Positions 31,446-41,015 of a stretch of 48,442 nucleotides of DNA are shown here, piece after piece. Source of the stretch: a virus. The notes under the pieces were generated by a model. The model saw nothing but the letters and a program-made list of their open reading frames with translations, did not search any database and had not been told where the DNA came from. Positions within the stretch are counted from its first letter, which is position 1. The number at the start of each line of letters is the position of its first letter. The stretch is from positions 1-48,442 of IMG/VR virus record IMGVR_UViG_3300036826_000040. The stretch is one strand, 5' to 3'. A program made the translations under genes and the position numbers.

Positions 31446-32368
31446 CGCTCGATCTCTAGCCAGGCCGGGTCAGTCCCCGGATCGAAGGGCGTGCCGGGGA
31501 CACCCGAGGAGTCCGTGTAGGCCGTCCCTCCGTCCGGGCCATCAGCGTGCATCAGCAGGACGGTGTAGGCATCGCGCGTGTAGGGGACGCCGGGGACGGT
31601 GAAGGGGCCAGTCCAGCGTGCGATTCCCTTCGAGATCCGAAGCTCGTCCGCGTAGCCCCTGAAGTCGTTGCCGCCCGCCGAGCGGTTGTCGCCGCCGATG
31701 GTCAGGATCGCACTCGACTTGCGGAGGGTGGTGGTGCCGACTGTGTGATCGGTGCCGACCTGTGTACCGTTGACGTAGCCCCGGATCGTGGTTCCCGAAC
31801 GGACGCAGGCGAAGTGATACCACTGGTTCAGGGTGGCGGTGAACGGCCAGTCAACCTGGACGTCGAAGTTGTTGGCCGTCACGGTCGAGTAGTAGAAGGT
31901 CAACTGCTGGTTCGAGGACGATCCCGCGTCCATCGTCAACTCCCAGCCCAGGTCGAGGCCCGCCGCATCCCTGACCGTGTACAGCGCTTTCCTCGCCAGG
32001 GTGATGTAGCCGCGAAACTCCAGCGTCCAGTCACCGTTGGAGAACCACCAGTCGTCCGAGCCGGGAGCCTGAAGCGCCGTACCTGCGAGGTTCGGGAACA
32101 ACAGCGAGGAGCCTCCGAACACCGAGGTCGCGCTCTGCGTCGTCGGCGGGTTCGCGCCCTGCGCGGTGATGACCTTGTTCGGAATCGTGTTCGAGTCCGG
32201 GGTGGTCTCGATCTGAAGCCAGGCTGGATCGCCGCTCGGCGCAGCCGCCTTCGGATCGACCTCCAGCCAGGCGTCGTTGCCGGGGTAGGTGATCGAGCGT
32301 TCCCCAGGGACGAGTAGCCCAGAAGGGCGAACCTCGAACGGCTCCAGCTTCTCCAGCACTTCGGTCAC
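31442..32368 (-). CDS. LamG/concanavalin-like lectin-domain protein
   Basis: This 308-residue protein starts at GTG 32368 (GTGA overlap). Residues ~100-270 are a LamG-type jelly roll (WTLEFRGYITL, WYHFACVRSGTTIRGYVNGTQVG, SAILTIGGD, GYADELRISKGIARW). The same short motif AWLE or AWLQI (WLEVDPKAA, WLQIETTPD, WLEIER) appears three times. It probably binds host surface sugar or decorates the capsid. Confidence 0.75.
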   Translation of the reverse strand: MTEVLEKLEPFEVRPSGLLVPGERSITYPGNDAWLEVDPKAAAPSGDPAWLQIETTPDSNTIPNKVITAQGANPPTTQSATSVFGGSSLLFPNLAGTALQAPGSDDWWFSNGDWTLEFRGYITLARKALYTVRDAAGLDLGWELTMDAGSSSNQQLTFYYSTVTANNFDVQVDWPFTATLNQWYHFACVRSGTTIRGYVNGTQVGTDHTVGTTTLRKSSAILTIGGDNRSAGGNDFRGYADELRISKGIARWTGPFTVPGVPYTRDAYTVLLMHADGPDGGTAYTDSSGVPGTPFDPGTDPAWLEIER

Positions 32369-32943
32369 ACGAACTCCTCGACCGTGGGGACAAGCAGATC
32401 CCCAGTGTAAGCCTCGTTCGGGACGAGATTCCCGTAGTCCTGGACAGGCGTGGGCGTGAGAATCTCGGTCACGGGCACGGTCGGAACGAGGCCCGCCTTG
32501 CCGACCTTGGTGAGCGGCCCACCTTTCAGGAGCATCCGCGCCTTGCCCGGTCGGAGCGTGTCCGAGCGGTTCACCCTGAAGGGCTTGCCTCTCAGGGTCA
32601 TCTGCGGCTTGCCCGTCACCTGGCGTCCTGGCGTAACCAGCCGGTAGCCGCCCTTGCCCCGCAGGATCAGTTTCGGCAGTACAGTCGGCGTCAGCGTCAC
32701 CGAACTGGAGGCGTCCAGTTCGTAAGCCCCCGCGTCTGCTGTCAGGATCATCCGCCCCTTCGGGGGATTCACCTGCTTCAGCATCGCTACGACGTTGACC
32801 TGGAAGTGCTGACCCTTCAGGGTCATGCGCGCCTTCGCAGGCTGGAAGCGTGGTGCGCCTACGGTGTGGCCGTCGCCAACCTTGAACTGGCCGACGATGC
32901 TTCCCGTCCACCCGGACACGGTGACGCGGGGATCTACAGCCAT
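32365..32943 (-). CDS. Protein with internal beta repeats
   Basis: This 192-residue protein starts at ATG 32943. Four imperfect repeats of the type AKARMTLKG, PKGRMILTA, GKPQMTLRG and GKARMLLKG, with basic strands between, suggest a repetitive beta structure. It is placed among fibre genes, so a virion decoration or fibre link is likely. Unknown family. Confidence 0.55.
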   Translation of the reverse strand: MAVDPRVTVSGWTGSIVGQFKVGDGHTVGAPRFQPAKARMTLKGQHFQVNVVAMLKQVNPPKGRMILTADAGAYELDASSSVTLTPTVLPKLILRGKGGYRLVTPGRQVTGKPQMTLRGKPFRVNRSDTLRPGKARMLLKGGPLTKVGKAGLVPTVPVTEILTPTPVQDYGNLVPNEAYTGDLLVPTVEEFV

Positions 32944-32947
32944 AGGC

Positions 32948-33385
32948 TCAGACCGGAGGGCCGGTGGCGATGGACAGCAGGCCCGCCGTCCAGTCGATCT
33001 GGAACACGCCGTTCGCCACGTCGATCTGACCGCCGAAGTTCAGGATCGCCCACAGCCACTTGTCGGTCGTGGTCATCTCGTAGATGATCCCGTACCCGGT
33101 GGAGAAGGTTGCTCCCGGCCCCCAGGAGAGGTCGTCCCCGAGCAGGTTGTACTCGTCAGCGGCGGCGTCGTAGGAGACGGAGCGGCCCGTGATCTGCGAG
33201 CCGCCCTTCGTGTAGCCGCCGCCCGTCGCAAGCTCCTGCCCGGTCACGTCCGAGTAGCGAAGCTGCGTGTCAATGTTCGGGGAGAAGGACGGCACCATCA
33301 GGATGACGCCCATCTGGGTCGGCACCCACATCCGGGCGATCAGCCCGGTCGCTGACTGCCCGTACCACTGGGAAGTCGCGGCCAT
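32948..33385 (-). CDS. Hypothetical virion protein
   Basis: This 145-residue protein starts at ATG 33385. Sequence looks all-beta with many Gly, Thr and aromatic residues (IDTQLRYSDVTGQEL, WLWAILNFGGQIDV). No known family; position between capsid and fibre genes suggests a virion role. Confidence 0.55.
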   Translation of the reverse strand: MAATSQWYGQSATGLIARMWVPTQMGVILMVPSFSPNIDTQLRYSDVTGQELATGGGYTKGGSQITGRSVSYDAAADEYNLLGDDLSWGPGATFSTGYGIIYEMTTTDKWLWAILNFGGQIDVANGVFQIDWTAGLLSIATGPPV

Positions 33386-33394
33386 GAGCGAAGG

Positions 33395-33754
33395 CTAGAG
33401 GTCGCGTCGGACGTGGATCTGAGGCTTCGAAACGTGCTGTGAGCGCTCCAGCGTGGCGAGTTCCGTGTCGATGAAACCCTCTCCGTGCATCTTCTCGACC
33501 TCGCCCACGAAGTCCTGTTCAAGCTGCTGGCGCTGGAGCGCTTTCACGGGAAAATGGCAGAGGGGGCACTCCTTCGGGAATGCCCCCAGTTCGGTCAGAT
33601 CCTCCAGGCAGGAGGCACAGCGGTAGCCCTGCCACATCTGGTCGATCATCGCCCTGGAGACGGTCAGCCTCGACTCGACCATCTCCCTGCCGTCCGGGAG
33701 CATCCGCCCGCGCTCGGACGGCTCGACGTGTACCTCGTCCCAGCTAAGCGGCAA
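33395..33754 (-). CDS. Small zinc-ribbon protein
   Basis: This 119-residue protein starts at TTG 33754 behind GAAGGAAAG. CASC and CPLC around residues 42-62 give a four-Cys zinc ribbon, followed by a Gln-rich helix. It overlaps the upstream gene by 11 bases. Function unknown. Confidence 0.6.
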   Translation of the reverse strand: MPLSWDEVHVEPSERGRMLPDGREMVESRLTVSRAMIDQMWQGYRCASCLEDLTELGAFPKECPLCHFPVKALQRQQLEQDFVGEVEKMHGEGFIDTELATLERSQHVSKPQIHVRRDL

Positions 33755-34313
33755 CGATGCTTTCCTTCTGCTTCTCGATTTCCTCCTCCAGCGCCTCGAT
33801 GATCTGCGGGCGGCGCTTGCCGAAGGTGCGCTCGTAGTGCAGGACGAGTGGGAGGTCGTGGCCGTCCTCGATCAGCTTGACGATCAGGCGCTCGACGTCC
33901 GGGCCGTCCCACTCGTCGTAGGCCGGGAACGGAGGAGCGATGGGCGTGTCCATGACCAGCAGGCACTCGCTCGGTGAGGTCTGCGAGTTCCAGACCAGCC
34001 GCTCCTCTACGAACGCCTTGGTCGCGTCGTCCCAGTGGTTGACCTGCGCCATCTCGTCGGTGTCGTAGATCGAGAGACGCAGCATCGGGTCGGAGGGCGT
34101 GGCCTCGTCCTCGTGCTGGGTGTTGCCCCGGAACTCGAAGGCTTTGAGCGCAGCGGCGATCTCGTTCTCGTAGATCATCGCGCCCTCTCCGACCGCGAGG
34201 AACTGGCAGTAGATCCCCTCCTGGGTGATCTCGACGCCACCGTCTCCGAGCGAGCGGGTGCGCTGTGGGCGGGCCTGGAACTTGTAGCCGGGGTACTGGC
34301 TGACGAACCGCAT
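33744..34313 (-). CDS. Virion-region hypothetical protein
   Basis: This 189-residue protein starts at ATG 34313 after CCAAAGGAGGTCAG. Mixed fold, acidic C-terminal helix (EALEEEIEKQKE). It follows the major capsid gene across a strong hairpin; a head-completion role would fit but is not shown by sequence. Confidence 0.6.
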   Translation of the reverse strand: MRFVSQYPGYKFQARPQRTRSLGDGGVEITQEGIYCQFLAVGEGAMIYENEIAAALKAFEFRGNTQHEDEATPSDPMLRLSIYDTDEMAQVNHWDDATKAFVEERLVWNSQTSPSECLLVMDTPIAPPFPAYDEWDGPDVERLIVKLIEDGHDLPLVLHYERTFGKRRPQIIEALEEEIEKQKESIVAA

Positions 34314-34332
34314 CTGACCTCCTTTGGGATCT

Positions 34333-34368
34333 GGGGGGAGGGGCACCCCTGCGAGGAACCCTCCCCCC
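34333..34368 (-). terminator. Hairpin after the major capsid gene
   Basis: GGGGGGAGGG and CCCTCCCCCC (34333-34342 and 34359-34368) form a strong stem in the short gap after the capsid stop. Read on the minus strand it lacks a clear T run, so partial termination or mRNA stabilisation of the capsid transcript is the likely role. Confidence 0.55.
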
Positions 34369-34375
34369 GTCGATC

Positions 34376-35557
34376 CTAAGCGATCCCGGTCAGGAGTCCG
34401 TGCGTGCGCTCCTGCGCGATTGTCCAGGACATTTCGCACAGGTACTCGGCCGCGACCCGATCCTCTCCCGGCCCCTGCCGGTTGGTGAGCAGCTTCGTGT
34501 CGCGGTCGCGCAGCGGCCGACGCTCGATGTTCGTCATGTCCACGACGAACAGGTTGCCGTTGTAGCCGTTCGCGCCTGACGGGTAGTTCGCCCACTCCTT
34601 CTTCACGACCACGGGGATCTGGTAGCCGAACACCCCCGAGATGAAGCCGTCCACCTTGACGCCGTGGACGCTCTCGTTGGACGGCTTCCAGAACGCGCCC
34701 TGGCCCGAGCGGTGGAAGCGGGAGATGTAGTACGCCCCGACCGTCCCGGTGAAGATCACCTTGTCGGACGATCCCTTGGCGAGCACGGTCGCCAGGAACA
34801 GGTCGAGGTAGTCGGAGGTCAACTCGCCTCCGACGTTCTGCTTGTTGGTGGCGATGAACTCGATCAGCCCGCCAGCGCCACCCTGCGGGTCTCCGGTGTT
34901 CGGCGCGTTGACCGCCGTGACGAAGAACCGAGACCCGAAGAAGCCGTTGTGCTCGATCTGCCGCTTGAACTCCACGGCCTTCCGAGCGGCCTCCTTCGCA
35001 GGCTCTCCCCCGCCGTAAAGCTCGATGGCGGTCGCCGTGCCCGTGAAGCTCCACGGCTCGCGGAAAATCTGCGTGTAGTTGAACCCCAACACGCGGGCGC
35101 TGTACTTCGGGGGGCCGATGTTCGCGCCCTGCGGGTAGGCGTTGCCGACGTAGAGCAGCTTGTCGCCAGCGTTCCCCGCTGCGTTCGTTCCCTGCGGACG
35201 GACGGTGAGGACGCCCGTGCCCGTGACCACGGCGTCTACGATCATCGCCTGGCCCGTCCGCATGTTCCGCAGCACGTCGTTGGGCTGGATCGCCCGCGAC
35301 TCTGCGGCGGTGGTGATCGTGACGGAGGTAGCGCCCGACGTGTACGCCGATGCGGTGTAGACGTCGAGGACGTACTGCTCCTCCAGCCAGTTCACCTTCT
35401 CACGAGTGGCCGCGCGGGATCCCATCCGCGAGGTCATCGTCGTGAACTGCGTCTGGTCGGGATCGAGCAGACGCATCTTCGGATCCATGTCGATGACCTT
35501 CTCGTCCGAGACGATCTCTTGCGTATCGACATAGTTCCCGACTGCAACTTCGGCCAT
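34376..35557 (-). CDS. Major capsid protein (SU10-like, DUF5309 type)
   Basis: This 393-residue protein starts at ATG 35557 after GACAGGAGTGAG. Features seen in this HK97-fold family: N-terminal LLDPDQTQFTTMTSRMGSR, VNWLEEQYV, the central FKRQIEHNGFFGS region, and GVKVDGFISGVFGYQIPVV near the C-terminus. Length and its position between scaffold and head genes agree. Confidence 0.85.
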   Translation of the reverse strand: MAEVAVGNYVDTQEIVSDEKVIDMDPKMRLLDPDQTQFTTMTSRMGSRAATREKVNWLEEQYVLDVYTASAYTSGATSVTITTAAESRAIQPNDVLRNMRTGQAMIVDAVVTGTGVLTVRPQGTNAAGNAGDKLLYVGNAYPQGANIGPPKYSARVLGFNYTQIFREPWSFTGTATAIELYGGGEPAKEAARKAVEFKRQIEHNGFFGSRFFVTAVNAPNTGDPQGGAGGLIEFIATNKQNVGGELTSDYLDLFLATVLAKGSSDKVIFTGTVGAYYISRFHRSGQGAFWKPSNESVHGVKVDGFISGVFGYQIPVVVKKEWANYPSGANGYNGNLFVVDMTNIERRPLRDRDTKLLTNRQGPGEDRVAAEYLCEMSWTIAQERTHGLLTGIA

Positions 35558-35685
35558 GACTCACTCCTGTCGTATGGGGGACTACCGACTTGGAGTACCG
35601 ACGCTGCGGTTCCTATGTGAGCTTCGTCCCGTGAGGGTCGCCCGTGGGCGGTGCCTGGGAAGTGGAAGCTGCGGCTGAGCCTACC
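35558..35685. other. Gap between scaffold and capsid genes
   Basis: 128 bases holding no clear gene. It contains the capsid ribosome-binding site; GACAGGAG resembles the leader motif in part. No promoter was seen by eye. Confidence 0.5.
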
Positions 35686-36741
35686 TCACTCTCCCTCGTC
35701 GTGCCACTGGCCGCGCCGCCGCCACTCCTCCTCCATCGCGTCGAAGAACGGACTCTGCTTCGCGGGTGGAGTGTGCGGTGCCCCCGTCACGACGCCAGCG
35801 GCGTTACGGCGCAACTCCCCCTCTCTGCGGATCTGTTCCTCGCGCTCCGTGTCCGCCACTCGTCGCGTGGTGGTCTGTCCAGCGCGTACCAGGTCGTAGA
35901 CGGCCGAGAGCGCGAGGTCGCGCTGGATCGGGTCGCCGCCGAGGATCGCCAGCGCGTAAGGGTGGTACTCGCCTAGCTCCTCGATCTTCTCCCACATCGG
36001 CTGGCCGTATCTGGAGACGTCGATCCCGAGGCGCTGGAAGGACATTCCCATCTCGGTGTTGAAGTCCACACCCTGCGCGCCGTTCTGTGCGGCTGCGCGC
36101 TGGGCCTTCGCCTCGTTGATCTCCTGCTGAATCTGCATCTGCACCTGGGCGCTGACGTTCGCGGCCATGCCAGGATTCTCCTCCGCGAGCCTGCCGATGA
36201 CAGCGTGGAAAAGCTGCACATTCCCGTTGCGAGCGGCCTGATATGCGTAGCCGGTCGGGTTCGACATCGCCTCCTCGACCCACTGCTCCTCGGCCGAGGA
36301 CATCGGCATCCCGGTGTGCGAGCTAGTGCTGGACTCGACCTGTCGGGCGTACTCGATAGCCTGGGCAGCAGTCTCCTCGGCCTGCTTCTTGTCCGCAGCA
36401 AGCTGTGAGATGAACCGCTCCTGGTCGTAGGCAGCCTTCGCCCACCGAGTCGGATCCGTGCCGTACTTCTTCGTCGCCCAGACGACATGAGGCTCGCCCT
36501 GTTCCTGCTCCTCCTCCTCGGGCTTCTCCTCGCCTGGCGTTTCCTGCACGGAGTCGGGTGAAGGGGAAGGCGGCGGGGTCGGGGTCTCGTCCTCGACGGG
36601 CGGCTCCACTCCTGGGCGCTCGTCATGGACGACCTCCTCGTCTCCGGTCGGTACAGGCGGCGGCTCGGTGCCCGCGCTCAGCACTCCCGTCCCGGCCAGG
36701 AACTCCTCCAGTTCTCTCTCGGATCCTTCTTCAGCGGCCAT
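35686..36741 (-). CDS. Capsid scaffolding protein
   Basis: This 351-residue protein starts at ATG 36741. Acidic, Pro/Glu-rich N-terminal third (EEKPEEEEQEQGE), then charged helices (AADKKQAEETAAQAIEYARQ). Directly upstream of the major capsid gene on the transcript, the usual place of scaffolds. Confidence 0.75.
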   Translation of the reverse strand: MAAEEGSERELEEFLAGTGVLSAGTEPPPVPTGDEEVVHDERPGVEPPVEDETPTPPPSPSPDSVQETPGEEKPEEEEQEQGEPHVVWATKKYGTDPTRWAKAAYDQERFISQLAADKKQAEETAAQAIEYARQVESSTSSHTGMPMSSAEEQWVEEAMSNPTGYAYQAARNGNVQLFHAVIGRLAEENPGMAANVSAQVQMQIQQEINEAKAQRAAAQNGAQGVDFNTEMGMSFQRLGIDVSRYGQPMWEKIEELGEYHPYALAILGGDPIQRDLALSAVYDLVRAGQTTTRRVADTEREEQIRREGELRRNAAGVVTGAPHTPPAKQSPFFDAMEEEWRRRGQWHDEGE

Positions 36742-37048
36742 CGTCGTCTCCTTCGATTAGCTCCTCCTCGATCCCCTGCTCGGCAAGGAAGCGCTGGAGG
36801 GTGGCTTCTGCGTGCCGGGGCACGCCCTTCATCCAGTGGAGCGCTGCGATTGTCCCACGGATCGTGTCCAGCTTGCTCTGGTCTGCCCCGGTCGGCTGGA
36901 GAGCGATGTTCGTGGCGGTGCGCTTCAGCCGCTCGACCTTGCGGTCGATCTCCTGCTCCATGTACTGCCAGCCGGGGTTGCGGAGGAGCGAGGAGAGAAG
37001 GTCGGCGCGGCGGTTGAGTTCCGCCTGAGTCTGGGTGCTAACCGCCAA
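36731..37048 (-). CDS. Small helical protein between portal and scaffold
   Basis: This 105-residue protein starts at TTG 37048. Strongly helical, with heptad-like charges (RKVERLKRTATNIAL), acidic end (EEELIEGDDDG). Overlaps both neighbours. Unknown function; small helical proteins here often help head assembly. Confidence 0.6.
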   Translation of the reverse strand: MAVSTQTQAELNRRADLLSSLLRNPGWQYMEQEIDRKVERLKRTATNIALQPTGADQSKLDTIRGTIAALHWMKGVPRHAEATLQRFLAEQGIEEELIEGDDDGR

Positions 37049-38963
37049 GCTGCTGCGCGGCCTGCACCTGCGATGAGGCGAACTGGTCGGGCGACATGTT
37101 CAGCCCATTGTTGCCGCCCATAGCGACGGCTGCGGGCACGTTCGTCATCCCCTGCGAACCTGCGCCGGGAGGGTTCAGTTGCGGCGTGGCGGGCGGGCCT
37201 CCTGGCGGGCCTCCGTTCGGCGGGGCCATCATTCCCTGCGGCGGTGGCCCCTGCCCCGGCGGGTTGAAATACTTGGCCGAGTCCGTGACGCCCTGGGCTT
37301 CGAGCACGCGCTGGACGACCGCCTGCATGTTGATGTTCGCCATCGGCGCGATGGGGGCGATCATGTTGACGAAGGCCATCGCCTCCTGGATCCGCTCCTG
37401 CTTGACGACGCTCTCGTCGGAGACGTCGATGTTGACGTCGAACTCGCCCTGGAGGTCGAGCGGGTGCATGACCATCATCGAGTGGGAGCCATCTGCCCCC
37501 ATCTGCGGGATGACCCGCTCCTGGCGGATCATCTGGCCCATCATCCCGAGGAACATCTGCCCGACCTTCGCCCACGCCCAGGAGTAGTGCTGCTTCCTCG
37601 CCTGGATGAGCTTCTGGGCAATCGACGTAATGATGCTCATGCCCGTCGCCGTCTTTTGGTCGATGCTGCCGCTCGATACGCCCCCGGCCATCGGCAGCCC
37701 GCCCAGCATGTTCTGGAGGTCGCCCTTCAGCAGGGACTCCGCTTCGAGGGTGATCTGCGCGGCGGTCGCGTCGATCTGTAGCTGACCGACCTGGCCCGGA
37801 TCCTCCACGATCCACTGAGCGCCGGGGTAGAACTCGAAGGCGTCGGGATCGTCCACGTCCGAGCGGATCGTGGTGATGACGTTGGTGAGCAGGCGCAGCG
37901 CGTCGATGCGCTGGTTCTGGAGCGTCCACAGGTACTCCTGGATCTGAGCGAGCGACTCGATCACGCTCATGCCGACGAACTGGAAGGCGTCGGGCATCGA
38001 GGAGGACATCACGAACGGCTTGCTCTTGATGCGGAGCGGGTCGAACTGGGAGGCGAGGACGACCTGCCTGCCACCGACCGTGATTGCGTGTCCGTTCTCC
38101 CAGTATTCGAGAACCTCGATCAGATCCTTGTTCCGCTGCTGCGACCAGAGCATCTGCTCGCGGTCGGTGTAGTCGGCCTCGGCCTGGTTGTTGCGGGCCT
38201 CCTTCAGCGAGTCCACGTTCGAGTAGAGGCCCGAGTCCTCCTTCGCCTTCAGCGTCTCCCAGGTCTCCCAGGAGCGGTCGATCACCCAGGGCGCTGACTG
38301 GAGATCCTTCGAGCCTTCGGGCCAGAAGAAGTCGCGCATATCCCGGACGATCATCGAGGGGCCGTCGCGGATGACCTCGGTGCGATCCACTTCCTCGGAG
38401 CCGAGGTAGCGGTCGATGATGCTGCCCCAGTCGTCCGTGACCTCGAAGGTCATCGGGACGAGGCGGGTCGTGTCGCGGGTCTCGTAGGCCCAGACGACCT
38501 TGGCAAGCGAGCAGCCGACGATCAGGTCTTGCTGCATGAAGGGCCGCTGCTTCAGGGCGAAGTCGTCCTCATCCATCGCCCACTGGAGCGCGGCGCTGGC
38601 GACCTTCGAGTTCTTCAGCCGCCCGTTCACAGCGTCGATCCCCTCACCGGGAAGCGGCTTCGGCGTGACCTCCCAGGTCGGTTTCGGATCCTGCATCGTC
38701 GCCAGCATCCCCTCCGCGATCTGGAGCAGGTAGGGCGTCGTCAGCTTCGAGCGCCAGCCGGGGACGTTCTCGTTCTTGGTCTCCGCGATCCCCCGGTAGG
38801 CGCGGTAGCGCTTCTCGATCTTCGAGACCCAGGAGTTGTGAAACTTCTCGGCGCTCTCGACAGCGGCCAGTACCTTGCTGAGTTCGTCGGCAGCCGGGAA
38901 GTCTGGACTGCCGAGAGGCTCTACCGTCCTGGCGAGAGCGGTCGATCCGCGCTCGTCAGGCAC
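37038..38963 (-). CDS. Portal protein
   Basis: This 641-residue protein starts at GTG 38963. Long helical N-terminal part with KRYRAYRGIAE and WRSKLTTPYLLQIAEG, a middle beta region with DDWGSIIDRYLG and DMRDFFWPEGS, the long helix and tunnel region (GMSVIESLAQIQEYLWTLQNQ and ATGMSIITSIAQKLIQARKQ), and a Pro/Gly/Gln-rich C-terminus. Size, fold pattern and position next to the terminase agree. Confidence 0.85.
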   Translation of the reverse strand: MPDERGSTALARTVEPLGSPDFPAADELSKVLAAVESAEKFHNSWVSKIEKRYRAYRGIAETKNENVPGWRSKLTTPYLLQIAEGMLATMQDPKPTWEVTPKPLPGEGIDAVNGRLKNSKVASAALQWAMDEDDFALKQRPFMQQDLIVGCSLAKVVWAYETRDTTRLVPMTFEVTDDWGSIIDRYLGSEEVDRTEVIRDGPSMIVRDMRDFFWPEGSKDLQSAPWVIDRSWETWETLKAKEDSGLYSNVDSLKEARNNQAEADYTDREQMLWSQQRNKDLIEVLEYWENGHAITVGGRQVVLASQFDPLRIKSKPFVMSSSMPDAFQFVGMSVIESLAQIQEYLWTLQNQRIDALRLLTNVITTIRSDVDDPDAFEFYPGAQWIVEDPGQVGQLQIDATAAQITLEAESLLKGDLQNMLGGLPMAGGVSSGSIDQKTATGMSIITSIAQKLIQARKQHYSWAWAKVGQMFLGMMGQMIRQERVIPQMGADGSHSMMVMHPLDLQGEFDVNIDVSDESVVKQERIQEAMAFVNMIAPIAPMANINMQAVVQRVLEAQGVTDSAKYFNPPGQGPPPQGMMAPPNGGPPGGPPATPQLNPPGAGSQGMTNVPAAVAMGGNNGLNMSPDQFASSQVQAAQQLGG

Positions 38964-39405
38964 CAGCCGGGGTTCCGCCAGCCGCCGTCACCGAGGCATC
39001 CGACTTCTGCTTCGCGGCGAGGATCGCCTGCAACCCCGCCATCCCCTTGCCGATGCCGTGGCTCTCGGTGTCGTCGGTGCTCTCGGTCATCGCCATCATC
39101 AGGTGCTTGATCGCCGCCCTGATGTGGTCGGTGGTGGACATCCCGTTCAGCAGGTCGGTGCCCTGCTGGTCGCCCCCACCATCGGGAGGGCCACCCAGGT
39201 CGCCGGGGCCACCGCCCGCTGCGAGCAGAGCGCTCAGGTCGGGAGCGCCGCCACCCATGCCCGGAGGAGGCCCACCAGGGGAGCCGCCCCCCTGAAGCAG
39301 AGCGGCGAGATCCTCCAGGGATCCGCCACCGGGAGCGGGAGGCCCAGCCGCACCTGGCGGTGGCCCGCCCATGCCGACCGCATCGGGCGCTGCGTATGTG
39401 GACAT
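38956..39405 (-). CDS. Gly/Pro-rich hypothetical protein
   Basis: This 149-residue protein starts at ATG 39405 after AGGAAGGAG. The first half is low-complexity Gly/Pro (GGGSPGGPPPGMGGG). The second half is helical (TTDHIRAAIKHLMMAMTE). It lies between terminase and portal; function unknown. Confidence 0.55.
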   Translation of the reverse strand: MSTYAAPDAVGMGGPPPGAAGPPAPGGGSLEDLAALLQGGGSPGGPPPGMGGGAPDLSALLAAGGGPGDLGGPPDGGGDQQGTDLLNGMSTTDHIRAAIKHLMMAMTESTDDTESHGIGKGMAGLQAILAAKQKSDASVTAAGGTPAGA

Positions 39406-39416
39406 CTCGCTCCTTC

Positions 39417-41009
39417 CTAAGACCAGGCGTAATCGGGCTGATACTGGCGCTTCTCGCGCTTCCGTGATCTTCGCACGTCGAGCGGATGTTCTCCGTAGCG
39501 GCGGAACATCTCGACCGCCCCGCAGAGCGCCATCACCCGGTCGTCGTTCGTCCCGTCCGCCGCTCTCGGGGAGGGGTTCGTCTCCGCGCGCACGAAGGTC
39601 TTGCATTCGAGGATCGCCGTCATCGGCAGATGCGGGAGTGCGTGCTCGCGGAGCGCGCGCTCCAGCGCGGAGATGATGAGCGGGCGGGTCTTGCTCGTGA
39701 CCGGGAACCCGTAGGTGATGTTCTGCTTGTAGTCGGGGCGGTCGTCCTGGACGTGGCGGTACAGCTTCGGGTACGGGCGGCGACCGCGCTTGCCGTCGCG
39801 CAGGGGAATGACCACAGCCTCCCCGTAGCCGCCGCCCATCTCTATCGCCAGCCGCGCGGTGTTGTACCAGCGCCCGAGGAAGTGAAGCTGCTCGGCTGCC
39901 AGGTCGGGGTCGATCTTCCCGTGAAGCTCGGCGGCGATGTTCATGTTGGTCAGGTCGATGACGTAGGCAGCGGTGAAGTCCAGTCCCTTCCCCGTTGCCA
40001 CGTCTGCGTACAGGGCGTAGTTCTTCTCCTTCTCGGGCTTGTCGTAGACCCCGATCCAGCCGTCCGTGCGCTTGACGATGCTGGCCTTCGCCCCCTGCTC
40101 GTCCGGGATGAAGTTGAAGCGGTACTCGACCTCGCGCAGGCAGTCGGCGTACCAGGCGAGCGCGTCGGTGGAGAACCAGCAGCCCGCCGTGCCCAGGAAT
40201 GCCTCGGCCGCGTTGAGTGGGTACTGCTCTGCCATGTCAGCGGGGGACAGTCGGAGTCGCATCCGCGCGAACCACTCGTCGTCGCGGCCTGGATGCAGGT
40301 CAGCGCCGAGAAACCGCGCGTCGATTCCGCGATCCTCCGCTGACATCCACAGGTTGTAGAACTCGTTGCCGAATCCGTTGGCGGTGGAGACGACGAGAAG
40401 CTGACCGCCATCGGCAATCGTCGGGATAAACGCCTTCCAGGAAGCGTCGGCGTATTGGTGGCGGGCGAACTCATCGAGGAATGCGACCGCAGCAGTCTCG
40501 CCGTGGCCTGCCTTCGGAGTGGAAGGCATGGCGAGGAGAGTGGAGACCAATCCGTCCGGGAACGTCCACTCGATCCTGGTCGAAGGGCGGTGCTTGGTCG
40601 GCTTCGTCACCTGCGCGGAGAAGTGCAGATGGGGCGGCAGGTTCTCCCACAGATCCCAGGCGCGGTTGACCAGCTTCGACGCCTCCTCCTCGTTGATCGA
40701 GACGCACAGGCATCTCGTCCCCGGAATGGTCAGGCATTTCCACAGGCAATAGCCGATCCCGAGCCACGACTCTCCAAGCTGGCGAGCTTTCAGCCTGACC
40801 TGGATCTGCCCGTCCATGAAGCTCGACAGTTCCTCGTGCTGCCACTCCCAGCCTTCATCGAAGTGGAAGTAGAACTCCTCGCCCGTTTTCGGGTCGATGG
40901 CGCGGGTGTGCCGAAGCAGGTCGGCCGGGTGCTTGATCGCCGCTTCGTACTCATCCTGCAACTCGAACACACGGTTGCGGATCGCCTCGACGTCAATCGT
41001 GGCCGACAT
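39417..41009 (-). CDS. Large terminase subunit
   Basis: This 530-residue protein starts at ATG 41009 (GTG 41015 is the alternative). The ATPase motif is LKARQLGESWL (R76, G79, S81; this deviant Walker A is normal for the family). Walker B is VAFLDE (D179, E180). The nuclease domain has YADVATGKGLDFTAA and a late DDRVMAL. It packages DNA into the capsid. No strong ribosome-binding site is visible. Confidence 0.9.
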   Translation of the reverse strand: MSATIDVEAIRNRVFELQDEYEAAIKHPADLLRHTRAIDPKTGEEFYFHFDEGWEWQHEELSSFMDGQIQVRLKARQLGESWLGIGYCLWKCLTIPGTRCLCVSINEEEASKLVNRAWDLWENLPPHLHFSAQVTKPTKHRPSTRIEWTFPDGLVSTLLAMPSTPKAGHGETAAVAFLDEFARHQYADASWKAFIPTIADGGQLLVVSTANGFGNEFYNLWMSAEDRGIDARFLGADLHPGRDDEWFARMRLRLSPADMAEQYPLNAAEAFLGTAGCWFSTDALAWYADCLREVEYRFNFIPDEQGAKASIVKRTDGWIGVYDKPEKEKNYALYADVATGKGLDFTAAYVIDLTNMNIAAELHGKIDPDLAAEQLHFLGRWYNTARLAIEMGGGYGEAVVIPLRDGKRGRRPYPKLYRHVQDDRPDYKQNITYGFPVTSKTRPLIISALERALREHALPHLPMTAILECKTFVRAETNPSPRAADGTNDDRVMALCGAVEMFRRYGEHPLDVRRSRKREKRQYQPDYAWS

Positions 41010-41015
41010 CTGCAC

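Noticed and set aside
33744-35054. Long upstream extension of the 33744-34313 gene through the capsid gene
   Set aside because: The extension is an out-of-phase reading of the capsid gene; ATG 34313 with GGAGG is the clear start.
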